A stretch of 64,000 nt of DNA. Origin: Bombardia bombarda. Taxonomy: Eukaryota; Ascomycota; Sordariomycetes; Sordariales; Lasiosphaeriaceae. This document shows positions 24,091 through 35,558 of the stretch, one piece after another. How positions within the stretch are numbered: the first letter of the stretch is position 1; each line of letters begins with the position of its first letter. Under the pieces are notes generated by a model, which did not search any database, had not been told where the DNA came from, and worked only from the letters and a program-made list of their open reading frames with translations. Made by a program: the position numbers and the translations under genes. The DNA is taken from contig JAULSR010000001.1 in NCBI GenBank assembly GCA_030512295.1, forward strand, positions 1,984,001-2,048,000, written 5' to 3'.

Positions 24091-24504
24091 TTACTCGTCC
24101 TTGACGACAACGGACTGCTCAACGCCGTCGGCCTCGCCCGTGTTGACCTTCTTGCCCGTCTTGGCAATGGTCCGGAGCACCTTGTCATAGGTGAGAGAGG
24201 GGCCGGTGACGACTGTGGCGGTCTGGGTGTCGAGGGAGACCTCGTAGCTTTGGACGCCTTTTGGGGGAAAGGTTAGTGCTTTCGGGGGGCTTGGGCGGGT
24301 TCAAACGGTTTCCCTTTCTCAGGGGTCTAAAAGGGGCAGGGGAGTAGAAAAGACATGTGATGATGGTATGGATGGGTGCAGTGGCTCACCATCAAGCTTC
24401 TTGAGGACGCGATCGACGGCGCCCGAGCAGCCGCCGCAGCTCATGCTGACGTTGAACTTGTATGTGTGCTGCTCGGCAGCAGGGGCGGAAGCGACGTCGG
24501 CCAT
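24091..24504 (-). CDS. ATX1: Copper metallochaperone Atx1
   Basis: Two exons: 24390-24504 and 24091-24257, with a 132 nt intron (GTGAGC...CAAAAG). The product is 93 residues, somewhat longer than yeast Atx1 because of an Ala-rich N-terminal leader of about 13 residues. The HMA fold is clear: YKFNVSMSCGGCSGAVDRVL carries the copper-binding M-x-C-x-x-C (MSCGGC, 21-26), followed by QSYEVSLDTQTATVVTG and a C-terminal KTGKKV, the lysine-rich loop used to dock with the Ccc2-type P-ATPase. It carries Cu(I) in the cytosol to the Golgi copper pump. The start is the only ATG before the motif. It lies convergent to LTE1, with its own 5' flank to the right. Confidence 0.95.
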
Positions 24505-26341
24505 TTTGGATTTTTAGAGTTTATGATTTTTTGATTTTTTTTTTTAAAAAAAAATGTTGGTTGGTCAAAAAGGGGGTTCGTGCGTGGTTGCGATGCGCGC
24601 GTGGTTGAAGAGTGCGGGTGTGGTTGTGGACTTGTGGTGGTTGAGTGCGGGGTTGCGTTTTTTTGGAGGATTAGAAAGGGGGAAGGCGCGGTGGTGCGAA
24701 TGGAGGGGGTTGTTATAAAGGCAGAAAAGAGGCGAGGCGAGGCAAGTCAAGGCAAGGCAAGCGCGCAGCAGTGACAAAAACTAGGTACGAGGTGAGGTTA
24801 CGTTTAACGGACGGGGTGAAACGGATGGAAGGGAACAGCAGGGCGGCAGCGGGGTGGCTTCCTTTTTATAATTCGAGGTAAATCAATTGCGCGCTGCTGG
24901 CTGTTGGGATTGGGCCTTTGTTGGTTGGAGGCAGCTGCTAAAGTTGACAGATTGCCCCAGATAGCATCAAAACGGTAGCTACAAAAACGGCTTATAAATA
25001 ATGTGCTCTCTCATACGAAGCATACGTACGACAGCAACCACGCATATTAGTGATGTATTTCCCGGGTCTTGTCTTGGGTGCGAGCGACTTGCGGTGCTCG
25101 GAGGACTGGAAGTTGGAACGGCCAGTCTGTCGGTCAAGCACCTTGCTGGATTTCAAATAGAAGGGGTGAGACAGCGATTGCGTGCTGATAGTGTGTGTAG
25201 CACGAGCGGCTGATCTCGCACTGTATTTGCAACGACGACAAGCACACATTGTGGAGTGAGAGCACAGTGCGGCGCAAAGGCAATTTATCCGCTAACTGAT
25301 TGCTCCAGGCGCAAGAAACGGCGGCGTGTCCCAGACGCCTGAAACTTGCTCAACACACGCTCCCTTCACACTCGCCAGTATTGACTCATGTGCTGAAACA
25401 GGCTTGCATTTATTAGTGATAGGACCAGGAATACGAAGCTGAAAGTGACTGCTCAGTACGGAGTAAAGACCGACCGTTGCGCTGACCGTTCTTCAACACC
25501 CAACTGAAGAGAATCATCAGCGTCGATCAGCGACTGCCGAAGGTTCCGTCGGTGCTTGACTCTGGAGTCAAATATTCCGCATATATAAGAGAGGTGACGT
25601 GATGACTGCCCAGGCACTACCAAGGTATGGCCACGTGGTTTCTATATATAATTGCATCGTACATGCCTGCAAGATCAAACAACTACCCTGTCCCTTCGGC
25701 AAGGATGCCGAATCACACCCGTCTCCGATCGAGAATGTAGAAAAGTTAACTGAGTTGTTGATCAATATGACATCTATAGAGTCCAGTGACATTATCATGT
25801 TGGGCAGTTAATGACTTGTCATTATTTGTGCATTTATGTAACTGCCACGGCAAATTATTATTATGGCAGTATTTCGCAAAAGACGCGCAAACCTTCCTTC
25901 CACTGCTCTCTCTCTCTGACATACTTAGGGGGTATCTATCTGTATCTCATTTTATCAAAACCCGCAAAAATTTCAAATGACTCTCATGATGCATAGCCTT
26001 CCTTCCGATCCCCCCTTTCCCTCCATTCATACCAAGATCCGTGAACCAATACCTGCCTACCTACCAGACACCTAACTATGCGACCATACTATCCCCACCC
26101 CCTATCCTTTCCTCCTCCATCCATTCTTCTCAAGCCCGGATGATCAACGACTTCAGTCTCATATCCCTCGTGAAATCATTAAAGTAGTAACAGAAAGACA
26201 AAACATGGCACCAAAACGAGAGGGGAAAAAACAACGCTGCCCACGGCCCTGCCTGCCTGCTCCATGCCAACATAACAGACCAGTAGAAAAGAGAAAGACA
26301 AAAATCAACGACTGAAAACATGACAGAAGCAAATGGTAAAC
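24505..26341. other. Intergenic region: ATX1 5' flank and 3' flank of the next minus-strand gene
   Basis: No coding frame supported. It has A/T homopolymers just upstream of ATX1 (24535-24555), a TGACTCA site at 25382-25388 (AP-1/GCN4-type, inferred) and a CACGTG at 25632-25637. The right side (26000-26341) is C-rich, consistent with the 3' flank of the following gene. Confidence 0.5.
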
Positions 26342-28160
26342 TCAACCATCCCTCCTCGCCGCAGCAGCGGCATACTGATCGCCCTCGACCAGAATAACCA
26401 CCGTCAGTTTTGCCGCATATGCCTCACGGATCGCACATGCCATACTGCACACAGATCAGCTCCTATCTCCTTGGCCAACAACAACACGACACAAATATGA
26501 GGAAGGGGACAAAAGGGGAGAGGAGAGAGACAACTAACCAAGTCTTGCCCACATCCGCCACCACAGCACTCAACCCCCAACGCGAGCACCACGCCCGCGC
26601 GAGCACCTCGTTATCCGGCACGCCAAACGCCTCCACCACCAACACCTCCTCCTCATCCTCTCCCTCGCCCCCATCCTGTCCTCTTCCTTCATCCACCGCC
26701 AGCTCCTTCTCCTTCCCCTTCCACTTACTACTACCCTCACCACGATGATGATGATGATGGTGACTCAAATCCCCCATACTCGTCACCCCCCTCCCCCCAC
26801 CACCCTGATCCCCTCTACCAACAGCAACAGGCGAAAGCGACCTCGCGTTCCTATCATGCGGATGACCACCATACAGCCCGTTCCAGTTCTTGATCCCCAC
26901 CAGCTCGTCCGGCTTAGTACACCTGTACAAATAATCACAAAACAGCGGGTGCGGCCCATCAGAGCACGGCCACGCGCAAATAAAGCTGACATCAAACGCC
27001 AGCCTCAGCGGCCACGACACGCCATCAATAGCAAACTGCAAGCTCGCATCAAACCACCTCAGCCCCGGGTCCGCACCCCCACTTCCACTTCCACTCCCAG
27101 CACTCCCACCCCCACTCCCCCGATCAACACACGGCTTCAAGCTCAACATCTCAATCCTCACCAAATCCTCCCCATCCCCATCCATATCCGCGCTCACCAG
27201 CCGATACTCCTCCACCGGAAACACCTCGGTCAGCAGCCCCAGCGGATCCGACCGCTCGCTCATCCCCCTAACATCCTCCGCCGTCAACACCACGCCGCTC
27301 CTCACCACCCCGGGCGGCTTCCGCGACCTGATCCGCGCAATCTGCGACCGTCCCAGATCCACCGTCGGCCTTGCCGGCCCGACCCAGCCCGCCACTGCAT
27401 GACATGTCGGCGCGAGCACCTTCCCCACGACGCTCGCGGCCGTCCAGTACGTGTAACTATTCCTGTACTGGAAGCCGCAGTGCGGGTGCATGTGCGTGAG
27501 CAGCGCGAGCTCGTCCGTCGCCTTGTCCGGGTCCATGTCGATCAGCGCGTTCATGATGAGAAACGGAAACGTCGGCCCGGGCAGGACGAGCCCGGAGAAG
27601 AAGGCGAGCGCGTGCGAGCTGACGAGGTCGAGCGTGTTTTCCTCGTCGCGCTGGCGCAGGCAGGCGAGCGTCTCGGCGAGGTTGGGCCACTTCATCATCT
27701 GCGCGAAGCGCTTGAGCATTTTCACCTGGCGCTTCTTGAGCTTGAGGCGCAGGCGGACGTGGGCGGGTGTGCGGCCGTAGGCGTCGACGCGCACGTTCTG
27801 GCGCCAGCGGCGCGCGAGCGCGAGGTCCCACTGCAGGGTTGGCGGGATCTGCAGGAGGAGTTTTTCTTTTGCCTCGGTCAGGTGGTGTTTGGAGTTGATG
27901 CGCAGGTCGAGCTCGACGCTCAGCAGCAGCTGGTGGAAGAAGCGGTGGTAGGCGCGCAGGTCGGCGGGGGCTGGGGAGGGGGACGGGTCGAAGATGAACT
28001 TGGTCACGACCTGGTTGCGCGGCTGGGTGAAGTCGATCCAGTCGGCGCGGGAGAGCACCATGATGAGGTCGGTGATTTGCTTGTCGAGGGTGCGGTGCGG
28101 GCTGACGTACCTGTCGGGGTCGCGCAGCAGGCGGCGGTAGAGGTTCTTGTACATGAGGTC

Positions 28161-28192
<32 letters not shown>

Positions 28193-28979
28193 GAGAGCGG
28201 CGCTCGAGCTCCTTGAGGCGCTCGAGGATGCGGTCGAGCTCGATCTCGCGCGGGGCGACGCCCGGGTCGCGCAGGGCGATGGGCGGCGGGAGGACGCTCG
28301 CCATCGAGGCCCAGTGGTTGAGCGTGATGGTGCCGGGGCGGTTGCCGAAGCAGAAGGAGCAGCTTGGTTGCTCGAGGGTCTCCCACGGGTAGACGGCCGG
28401 GCCGGAGCCCAGGATGCGCAGGGTCATGAGCTGGGTCATGGAGTCGTGCTGGTTCGCGGCGTCGGTGTCGTCGCCGCGGTTGCCGGCGGCGGTGGCGAAG
28501 AGGGCGTAGTACTGGTCTGATGCGTGCGGGATGGGTCGCTTGTGGCCCCTGAAGACCGGGACGCCCCGTGAGATGAGGTGCATGGCCGGGCCTAGTGTCA
28601 GCTCCTCGTGGCTCGACATGCCCGACGGCGGCCACTCGGTCAGCGGGCCGGCGTCGTAGGAGCGCCCGTTGATCACCATTCCACGGGCCCTGCCTTTGCC
28701 TCCCTCGGGTGCTCTTTTTGACATCCGTCGATCACGATCGTGGTCGCTGTCCAGCGGCACATCTGACCTCCTCCTCCTCTGACCGAGCCCGTCGCCTTCA
28801 CTGACCCGTCTCAGCGGGTTTTCTTTCTCCTGCATCCCAGTGTCGCCTGTGTCAGTTATTTTTTATTTAAAAATAGAGGAAAAAAGGTAAAATAGGTAAC
28901 CAACCAGTTTACCGCTTTTTGTCGCCGAGCTCTTGGAGCGGAACAAGCTCCAGAAGCCCTTCTTCTTGGGCTCCGTCAT
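26342..28979 (-). CDS. Conserved-looking 825-residue protein of unknown function
   Basis: Three exons: 28913-28979, 26539-28846 and 26342-26444, giving 825 residues. Intron 1 is 66 nt (GTAAAC, branch CTGAC, ACACAG) and intron 2 is 94 nt (GTTAGT...GTGCAG). The product begins MTEPKKKGFWSLFRSKSSAT and ends VVILVEGDQYAAAARRDG. I recognise no named domain. Visible features are a basic N-terminus; two Cys in SCSFCFGNRPG (no full zinc motif); a poly-Asp run (encoded near 28158-28192); a Lys/Arg-rich helix (LRLKLKKRQVKMLKRFAQMM); and aromatic-rich segments that look folded rather than disordered. There is no signal peptide or clear membrane helix. Splicing at both introns restores a smooth frame, which argues for a real gene. 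An ATG inside exon 2 (28835) gives a shorter product of 799 residues if exon 1 is skipped. Confidence 0.82.
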
Positions 28980-30270
28980 GTTGGGGGCGTGTGATGGTGG
29001 TTATGCTTTTCTTGGTCCTGGTGAAAGTTGTCGCAATGACGAGGACGGTCGCGGACGCGGCCTCCGGCAGACATTTGTGTGTGTGTGCGCGCGCGTCTGC
29101 CTCTGTTTGAATGCCTGTCTCTCCCTTTTCTTGGACACTTTTTTTCCTTTTCAAATAAACCTGCAGACGAGGCTGATGCAGCTTGGATGCAACTTGAATG
29201 CAACTTGGGATGCACATGCCATGCGCCAGCGGCTGCGGCTGCGCCAGGGCGGCTCGATGGTGCGCTGCAGCCGAGGGATGAGACACGACGCAGGCTCCCT
29301 CCCTCAGTGTGTTTGTCGGTCGATGTTTCGGTTTCGGAGAAATAAGTCCTCTGAGGTGTAACCTGCAAAGTTACTAAATTGGGCTGCCTGATAAGTAGGT
29401 ATGTACCTTATCTCTAAGCTGCGGTGAACCGTGACCTTAGACCCCAGAGCTGTAGAAGCAGGAAGAAAACTTAGAAAGAAATGAAAGAAGAAGACGCATG
29501 TACATATACTATCATGATGAAACACGTTGTTGGCAAGCGTGTTACCTGTAACTACGTCCAATAATACAGCTAAGGAAGTAGGTAGCTTAATTATTCAACT
29601 TATAGCTACCTTAGGTACCTTAGGTGATGACGGGACCTGATGATGCACCCAGCTGTGGTGTAGGGGCACTGTGGAGGGGCTCATGCGGTGCGTGGTGGCC
29701 CTGCATCGCATCGACACCCATCGACACGCATTGGATCGCATCACATATCCGCCCCAGTGCCTACGTAGGACAACGCAGCCACTCATGGCAGGGCGGGTTT
29801 ATTATCTAAACTGCCTTGTCCTTTCCTCGCCACGCGACCTTGCATCTCGACCGCTAATTTAGGTGCCTTTCTAGGTCCATAGGTAAGGTAGGTGGCTTCT
29901 GGCTTGTCCAACGCAGACACCACTCACTCCACTGCCAAATCAAGTCGCAGCTCCCACGTACCCAAGGTAGTAATAAAGGAGTTAGCAGGTCCAGAGAAAT
30001 AATCAAAGCTGCCCAACTACGGGGTTTGTTTACAGAATGTCTACCCAACATATAGTAGCCGTAAATAATACAAATATATCAATCTTGTTCAGTATGCTAC
30101 CCACAACATGCAAGCCAATGGTACCCAAAACCAAGCACATATAATAAAGAAGAAACATAAGAAAGGAGAAAAAAGGAAGGGTATTATCAGCCAATCAGTC
30201 TCTATCATCTTCCTCCATGCTGTTATACACACCTAGCAAGCTTACCAGACCTCACATCCAACGCTATAAA
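28980..30270. other. Intergenic region
   Basis: Between two minus-strand genes: the 5' flank of the 825-residue protein and the 3' flank of the VTC gene. Many TACCTTAGGTACC-like short repeats (29610-29625, 29870-29895). No gene seen. Confidence 0.5.
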
Positions 30271-32810
30271 TCATCGCAAGTCCCCAATAAAGACAGACGA
30301 TGACGACGACTCCGACAACGACGACGAGTTGCCCAGCATCTCAACACCAACGCTGCCATGACCACCCTTATGGTGGCCACTCCCACTGAACGCTGCTTTG
30401 TACTGCAAACATCATTAGCTTCACCGATCATCAAAGAGGTTTCCACAACAACAAAAAAGGGGTATGGAAAAAAAGAAAAAGAAAAACCCACAGCAAACCC
30501 AAAATTCAACACCAACGCCAACATCAACGCCGCCGCAATAACCAGCGGCCCCACCATATTATCAAAGTCCCTCCCGCTCCTCTGCACAATCATGCTCCTT
30601 CGCACATGCAGCATATAATACCCCCACGCGCCCGCAAACGCCGCCACCAGTATATACCCGACCCCCATCATCTCCGCCAGCGCGTTCTTGCTGCCCTCGG
30701 CCGCCGTGTACAGGCTGACGGCCAGCCCGCCCAGCAGCACGCAAATGTGCTGCCACCTCAAAAAGGTGCGCTCGTTGGCCAGCCACACCTTCGGCTCGAT
30801 CTGCAGCGGCCCCGAGTTCTTGATCCACTCGGTCGGCTCCACCACCCCGTCCGGCAGCACCACCTCGTCGCGCCGCGCCCGCTTCGCCCGCGCGTACTTG
30901 GACAGCGAAAAGCCCGGGAAAACCGACGACAGCGTGCCGTAGTTTCTCTGCTGCTGCTGCTGCTGCTGCTGCTCCTCCTCCGCTGTTATCGCCCCTCTCG
31001 CTCCATTCTCATCCCCCGGCTGCACCGGCGACCGCTGATGCGACGCCGCCGTCGTCGTGCCCGTCCCCGTGGTAGTAGTGGTCGTCTCGGCCTCAACCCT
31101 CGCGGCCAGATACGACTTGGCCACCGGCGAGCTCTTCAGCGGCTTATACGAGCCCAGCTTCGTCCCCAAGAAACTCCCCACGACCTGCTCGTTCTGCGCG
31201 CGCCGCGCCTTGCGCTCCTCCTCCTCCTCAAACGCCACCTGCGGGTCCTTGCGGATGTCCACGTCCAGGTCGCTCAGCCAGAACGGCAGCCGGTTGACGT
31301 AGTCCTCAAACAGCGACGCCACGCCGTGCACGAATTTCGAAAACCGCGGCGACGGGTGCACGAGGTGCGAGCCGATCAGATCCTGGATCCACGACGGCCG
31401 CTTGCGGTTGCTACTATCCTCCTTGAGCTTGATCTCGAGCACGGCATACGGAAACCGCGAGACCTCGCTCTGGTTGATGTCCTTGAACGGGTACGTCATG
31501 TTGTTGTTATCCAGATCGCGGCGGTGCCAGTCGCGCGGGTCGCGGCAGGGCCGGTCGCGGTCGAGCGTGTCCTCGCGGATGAAGGCGATGTCGGTGTCGA
31601 TGGAGATGCGCACGCGGTCGTCGCTGGGGTTCTGGAACGCCGTGCGCACGTAGTTGGCGCGCACGGCCGGCTGCAGCTTGTTGGCCTGTATGAATTCCTG
31701 GATGGTTGAGGCGGTCGACCGGAACTCGGCCACGTCTTCGGGGGACTGGCCCTGGCGCTCCATCTTGGCGACCGTCTTGTTCATCTTGTAGGAGCCGTCG
31801 AGGAAGGGCTTGACGTATTTTTCCTTGATGGCGAACTTGCGCTCCTCGCTGCTGCCGTTCTCGTGCACCATCTTTTGCTCGAGGAAGATGTCGGGCTTGG
31901 CGCTGAGCTGGCCGTACCAGCGCAGCCGCAGCGACGACGCCTCGGCCTCGCGCTCGACTTTGGTCGCGTACAGCCTGAAGCTCGGGCTGTCAAAGTAGAG
32001 CGACGTGATGGTCGGGTCCTCGTTGCCGTCGGCTTCTTTGGCCGACTGCTGGCTGTAGACGAGCGCGGGCAGCCGCCGCAGGATGTACGTCTTGACCTCG
32101 AGCAGGTTGTCGGGGTGCACCCAGAACTTGTGGGCGGTGTAGCGCTCGCCGTTGTGTGTCTCGGGCTGGCTGTCGAGGTCGAGCGGGTACGGCTCGCCCC
32201 CCTGGCCGCCGGTGCCGCCGGCTCCCCCCGCGGCGCCCCCGGGTCCGCCCTCCTCCATGTGTTGGCGGATGGCGTAGTACATCAGAGAGAGCTTGTTGAG
32301 CATGGGCGAGTAGCCCTGCTCCGAGTTGAAGGGCCTCTTGGAGAGGCTGACCTGCATCATGGGCCGGATCTTGTACCGGTCGCCGCGCTTGCGGTCGTGC
32401 TTCTTGACGATCTTGAGGAAGCCCGTGTAGTTCAGGTTGCTGTATTTCTGCAGCTCCTTGACCTCGTTGGTGATGCCGTCGAGCTCGGCCTCGAGCTCCT
32501 TGAGGCGCTCCGTCGGGATGTCGGTCTTGGGCTGGCCCTCCTCGGTCGGCGGCAGTTCCTTGAGCTTGTCAAAGGCATCGTCGACGCGCTGGCGCAGCTC
32601 CTTCATCTTTTGCTCCTGGAAGTGTGCCACCTTCTCGAGCTGCGTGTTGAAGATCTCATCGCAGAACCGGTTCTCGTCTTCTTCGGTCCATGGCTCGTCT
32701 TCGTCGTCGGGCTTGTCCTCGCGGAGAATGCTCTTGAGCTTGGAGTAGTCGATGTACTTGTCCCTCCATGGCGCATACACCGACGTGCGCAGCGTCTTGC
32801 CGAAACGCAT
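30271..32810 (-). CDS. VTC2/3: SPX-VTC polyphosphate polymerase complex subunit, Vtc2/Vtc3 type
   Basis: Two exons: 30492-32810 and 30271-30402, giving 816 residues, close to yeast Vtc2/Vtc3. The 89 nt intron (GTGGGT...TTGCAG) falls inside the last membrane helix. SPX domain at 1-150: YAPWRDKYIDYSKLK near the N-terminus fits Vtc2/3 rather than Vtc4, and the inositol-pyrophosphate-binding lysine helix FLKIVKKHDRKRG is at 131-143. The VTC tunnel domain (about 215-510) has KFWVHPDN, LRLRW (R295, R297) and YAVLEIKL. A poly-Gln run precedes the C-terminal three-helix DUF202-type membrane domain (about 690-780). The complex makes polyphosphate from ATP at the vacuole membrane; Vtc4 is the catalytic subunit, so this one is probably regulatory. 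It lies divergent from PHO80. A CACGTGGG element sits 357 bp upstream of the ATG. Confidence 0.93.
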
Positions 32811-33148
32811 TCTCTCGTTATTATCGTATCGGGTTATTGATCAAAAATGAAAAAATAATTTTGTTGAAGATAAGAGAATTGGTGAGAGATAAAGATAGAG
32901 AGAGCTCGCGAATATCTGCACGTCGGGGATGGCTCGTTGGAAACGGAGGCGGGAGAAACGATAAAGATGCTGGACCCGAATACAGTCTGCGACAAGGATT
33001 CAACAACGCCCCAAAACCCTCCGCAAAAGCAGCTAAAACAGCATCTCGTCATCAATTTACAGGGATGTAAACAGCACCGAGGTTGGTTTCCCCACCATCT
33101 CTCCAAGCTAAGCTTCCTAGGACCGGACCCAAGCTCGAAACAATTGCC

Positions 33149-33158
33149 ATTGGCCAAT
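33149..33158. promoter_or_regulatory. Back-to-back CCAAT boxes upstream of VTC2/3
   Basis: ATTGGCCAAT, a perfect palindrome with a CCAAT box on each strand, about 340 bp upstream of the VTC2/3 start. CCAAT is the site of the HAP/CBC complex in fungi. It is next to the CACGTGGG element. Binding is inferred. Confidence 0.5.
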
Positions 33159-33166
33159 GAATTCCG

Positions 33167-33174
33167 CACGTGGG
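33167..33174. promoter_or_regulatory. Candidate PHO4/NUC-1 binding site (CACGTGGG)
   Basis: CACGTGGG at 357 bp upstream of the VTC2/3 ATG. It matches the high-affinity core of yeast Pho4 and the CACGTG/K site of Neurospora NUC-1. VTC genes are known phosphate-starvation targets in yeast. The site is seen; the regulation is inferred. Confidence 0.55.
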
Positions 33175-34149
33175 AGACGTTCCTTCTGTTGCACAGACCT
33201 CTCCTAAACTCTACTATCTGGTGGACTTGTAGTCTTGTTCCAATTCCTCCATGCTTTCTTCAATCGTTTTTCACTCTCTAGGTCCCTTTGGCTCTGCCCT
33301 ATACAGTCTGAGATGGCGTTCTGAGGCTCATGTCGGACGAGCCTTGTCTCTTTTCTGTCTTCAATTATCCTCTGTCCCCGTTGTCGCCCTCATGGTTGCG
33401 ATGATGTTTCCTGTTTATCAGAGAGATGGAGTCTGGAACTGTCAAAGTTTCTAATGATCAAATATCTTGAACCGTACTCCCCGGAATAACCAAGTTGCTG
33501 GCGTCAAGCTCAGATTGCGGATCGGGACACAGCGGCGGCGTCAGTTTGTCTAGTACTGACCTCGATAAAATGACAATACAGTGAAATAGAAGACAGTGAC
33601 TCCCATGTCTGAGACATGTCGGAGCTGGCAACATCTGCTTCACCTTATTGACCTCGCTCTCTGACATGTAAGACAGATTCTTCTCACGTTCCTCGGTCAT
33701 TATATATTGAGTGCTTCACTGGTTTATTGCATGAGGATATACGAATATGGTAGAAGAAAGATGATAACGCGAGGCTTAGCAGTTTGAACTTTACAAAATA
33801 ATTTAAACCGGCACTCAATTCAAATAAATTAAATCAAATTCGAACTTGTCGATTGTTTGTTTGATTTGACGCATGTGGGGTCTGTCGTACCCAAGTACTT
33901 ATGCCCAAAAGTCCAAGCATTTTTCTCACAAATTCTTAGCGCTTCGCTAAACAGTTCGACCCGCTCGTGGGGCTAAAATACTCAGTGTAAAGGTGGGGAA
34001 TCTGGATTTAAGGGAGGGTGCGGGGTACGAATATGGGCGCGCGTTTACCAACTGGTGAGACCAGTGTGGCCCAGCGCAAGATTCCCAGGTTCTTTGCGGA
34101 TATCGGAGACAGAGCTGGAGAGAATTACCAGCGAGCCAGCCCAAGTAGG

Positions 34150-34175
34150 CTATAGATACTAGCTATAGATACTAG
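34150..34175. repeat. 13 bp tandem duplication
   Basis: Two perfect head-to-tail copies of CTATAGATACTAG in the VTC-PHO80 intergenic region. Confidence 0.9.
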
Positions 34176-34522
34176 CTATTCGAACTATCGACGAGAAACA
34201 AAGCCAATGCGTGACTGCTCCAGGCCTTAGTGCTCCCGTCTAGTGTAGCACTGTAGCACAGCACACCCGTGTGAGTTCCATTTAGGCCCGTCTGGGGGGC
34301 TGGACAAGTTGATTGTCTTATAATCGTCGCTTCCGGCCGATGATAGGCGGCAACTGGCGGGCGGTTGAACACTAGACATGTCCAGGCCTCCTGACCCTTT
34401 AAGTGCGTTGCCACTCAGCTGGGCCTGGCTGGGCGTCTCTTATGCCGTCCTTGGGAAACGTGGGTTACCAGCCGCACCGAGATAGGTTGAGCACAACACC
34501 ATGGACAATCACCGGATGCTGC

Positions 34523-34565
34523 CCGCCCAGGTCCCGCCCAGGTCGCCCAGGTCCTGCCCAGATCC
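34523..34565. repeat. Degenerate 10 bp tandem repeat
   Basis: Three overlapping copies of CGCCCAGGTC followed by a diverged fourth (TGCCCAGATC). Confidence 0.8.
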
Positions 34566-35079
34566 TGCTGCAGGCGCCCTTTTCCTGCATTCCCTGGTGC
34601 GATAGTGATGAGTACTGTACAGTGCCTTGTGCAAGTGCAGTCCATGTGCTGCCGTCTGTCAGCTTGTTCTACATCTTATCTGCCTAAGAAGGCAGTCCAG
34701 AGCCCAGTCGACCCAGTTCCGTCTTACCGCCAAGTAGGATCCCAAAGTGCACCTGGTGCCAGGTTGGATTGCGAGATTCCTGGCTTCCCGCATCCGTTGC
34801 TACTTTGCTAGCTGGCCGTTCCCGCCCCAATCAATCTAAACTAGAAATCCCCCGCTGGCATACTCTCAACGGTTGAGCGCTGCTATCGCTGCTGTTATTG
34901 CTGCTGTTGCAACAACCGATCTGAGTCTGAAGTACCTCAGCAGTCCGTCCGAACTGGAATCTCCCCCCTTCATCGTCTGGTATCCCTAGCTATACGACCG
35001 CTCCACCAATTCGATAAGCTCAAGTTCCACCGAAAATCTTTCATCTGGCTCGAGACATTGCTGAGTGCAACAGACAGGA

Positions 35080-35103
35080 CCCCCCCCCCCCCCCCCCCCC
35101 CCC
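35080..35103 (+). repeat. 24-base poly-C run upstream of PHO80
   Basis: An uninterrupted C24 followed at once by GCAG, 455 bp before the PHO80 ATG. It could be the polypyrimidine tract of a 5'-leader intron acceptor, a quadruplex-forming sequence on the G strand, or partly an assembly error. Confidence 0.75.
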
Positions 35104-35558
35104 GCAGAATACCTAGGTAGCTACCATTATATTATATGGGTTTGTTCTCTCCTGGGCCTGCTGCCGACCAACATCGGCACCGACAAAGAAACAGCATCCG
35201 CCTTGCCCGACTTCTCTATCCGTACAAGCCCTACACCAGCAGATACTACCTTATTTCTCATCGCGCCTGCAGCACCACGCACATCGACCGCTATTGCCCA
35301 TCGAGCGCTCGTACGACTTGGACTGACGATAGAGTTTTGAGGCTCATCTGGATCGGAACCATCGCTGCTGCTGAACGCATCCTGATTTGCGCCAAGCGTT
35401 GCGACACCGCAAAAAATACTGGGCTCGGGTTGGGGTTCGCTTCGGCTGTGGAGAAAGTCTGCGGAGAACAATCCTGCCTAGCCCCACCGTCACCGTCGCA
35501 TTAGCTTGGAGCGAGCGCCACGGACTTCTCATATACTTATGAGGAGGATGAGGTCGGG

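Larger units (their letters stand above)
32811..35558. other. 2.7 kb divergent region between VTC2/3 and PHO80
   Basis: No gene supported. It holds the 5' flanks of both phosphate genes, a CCAAT palindrome, a CACGTGGG site, an AT-rich block (33780-33850), two short tandem repeats (34150-34175 and about 34523-34565) and a 24-base C run (35080-35103). Confidence 0.55.

Noticed and set aside
26745..28520. 591-codon plus-strand open frame
   Set aside because: Antisense to the 825-residue protein; His/Arg/Val-rich without domains, whereas the minus strand has proper exons.
29590..29900. TACCTTAGGTACC and TAGGTAGG repeats as telomeric sequence
   Set aside because: Not TTAGGG; the repeats are dispersed, short and in both orientations.
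30606..32840. Long plus-strand frames (367 and 325 codons) over VTC2/3
   Set aside because: Antisense shadows of a clear SPX-VTC gene.
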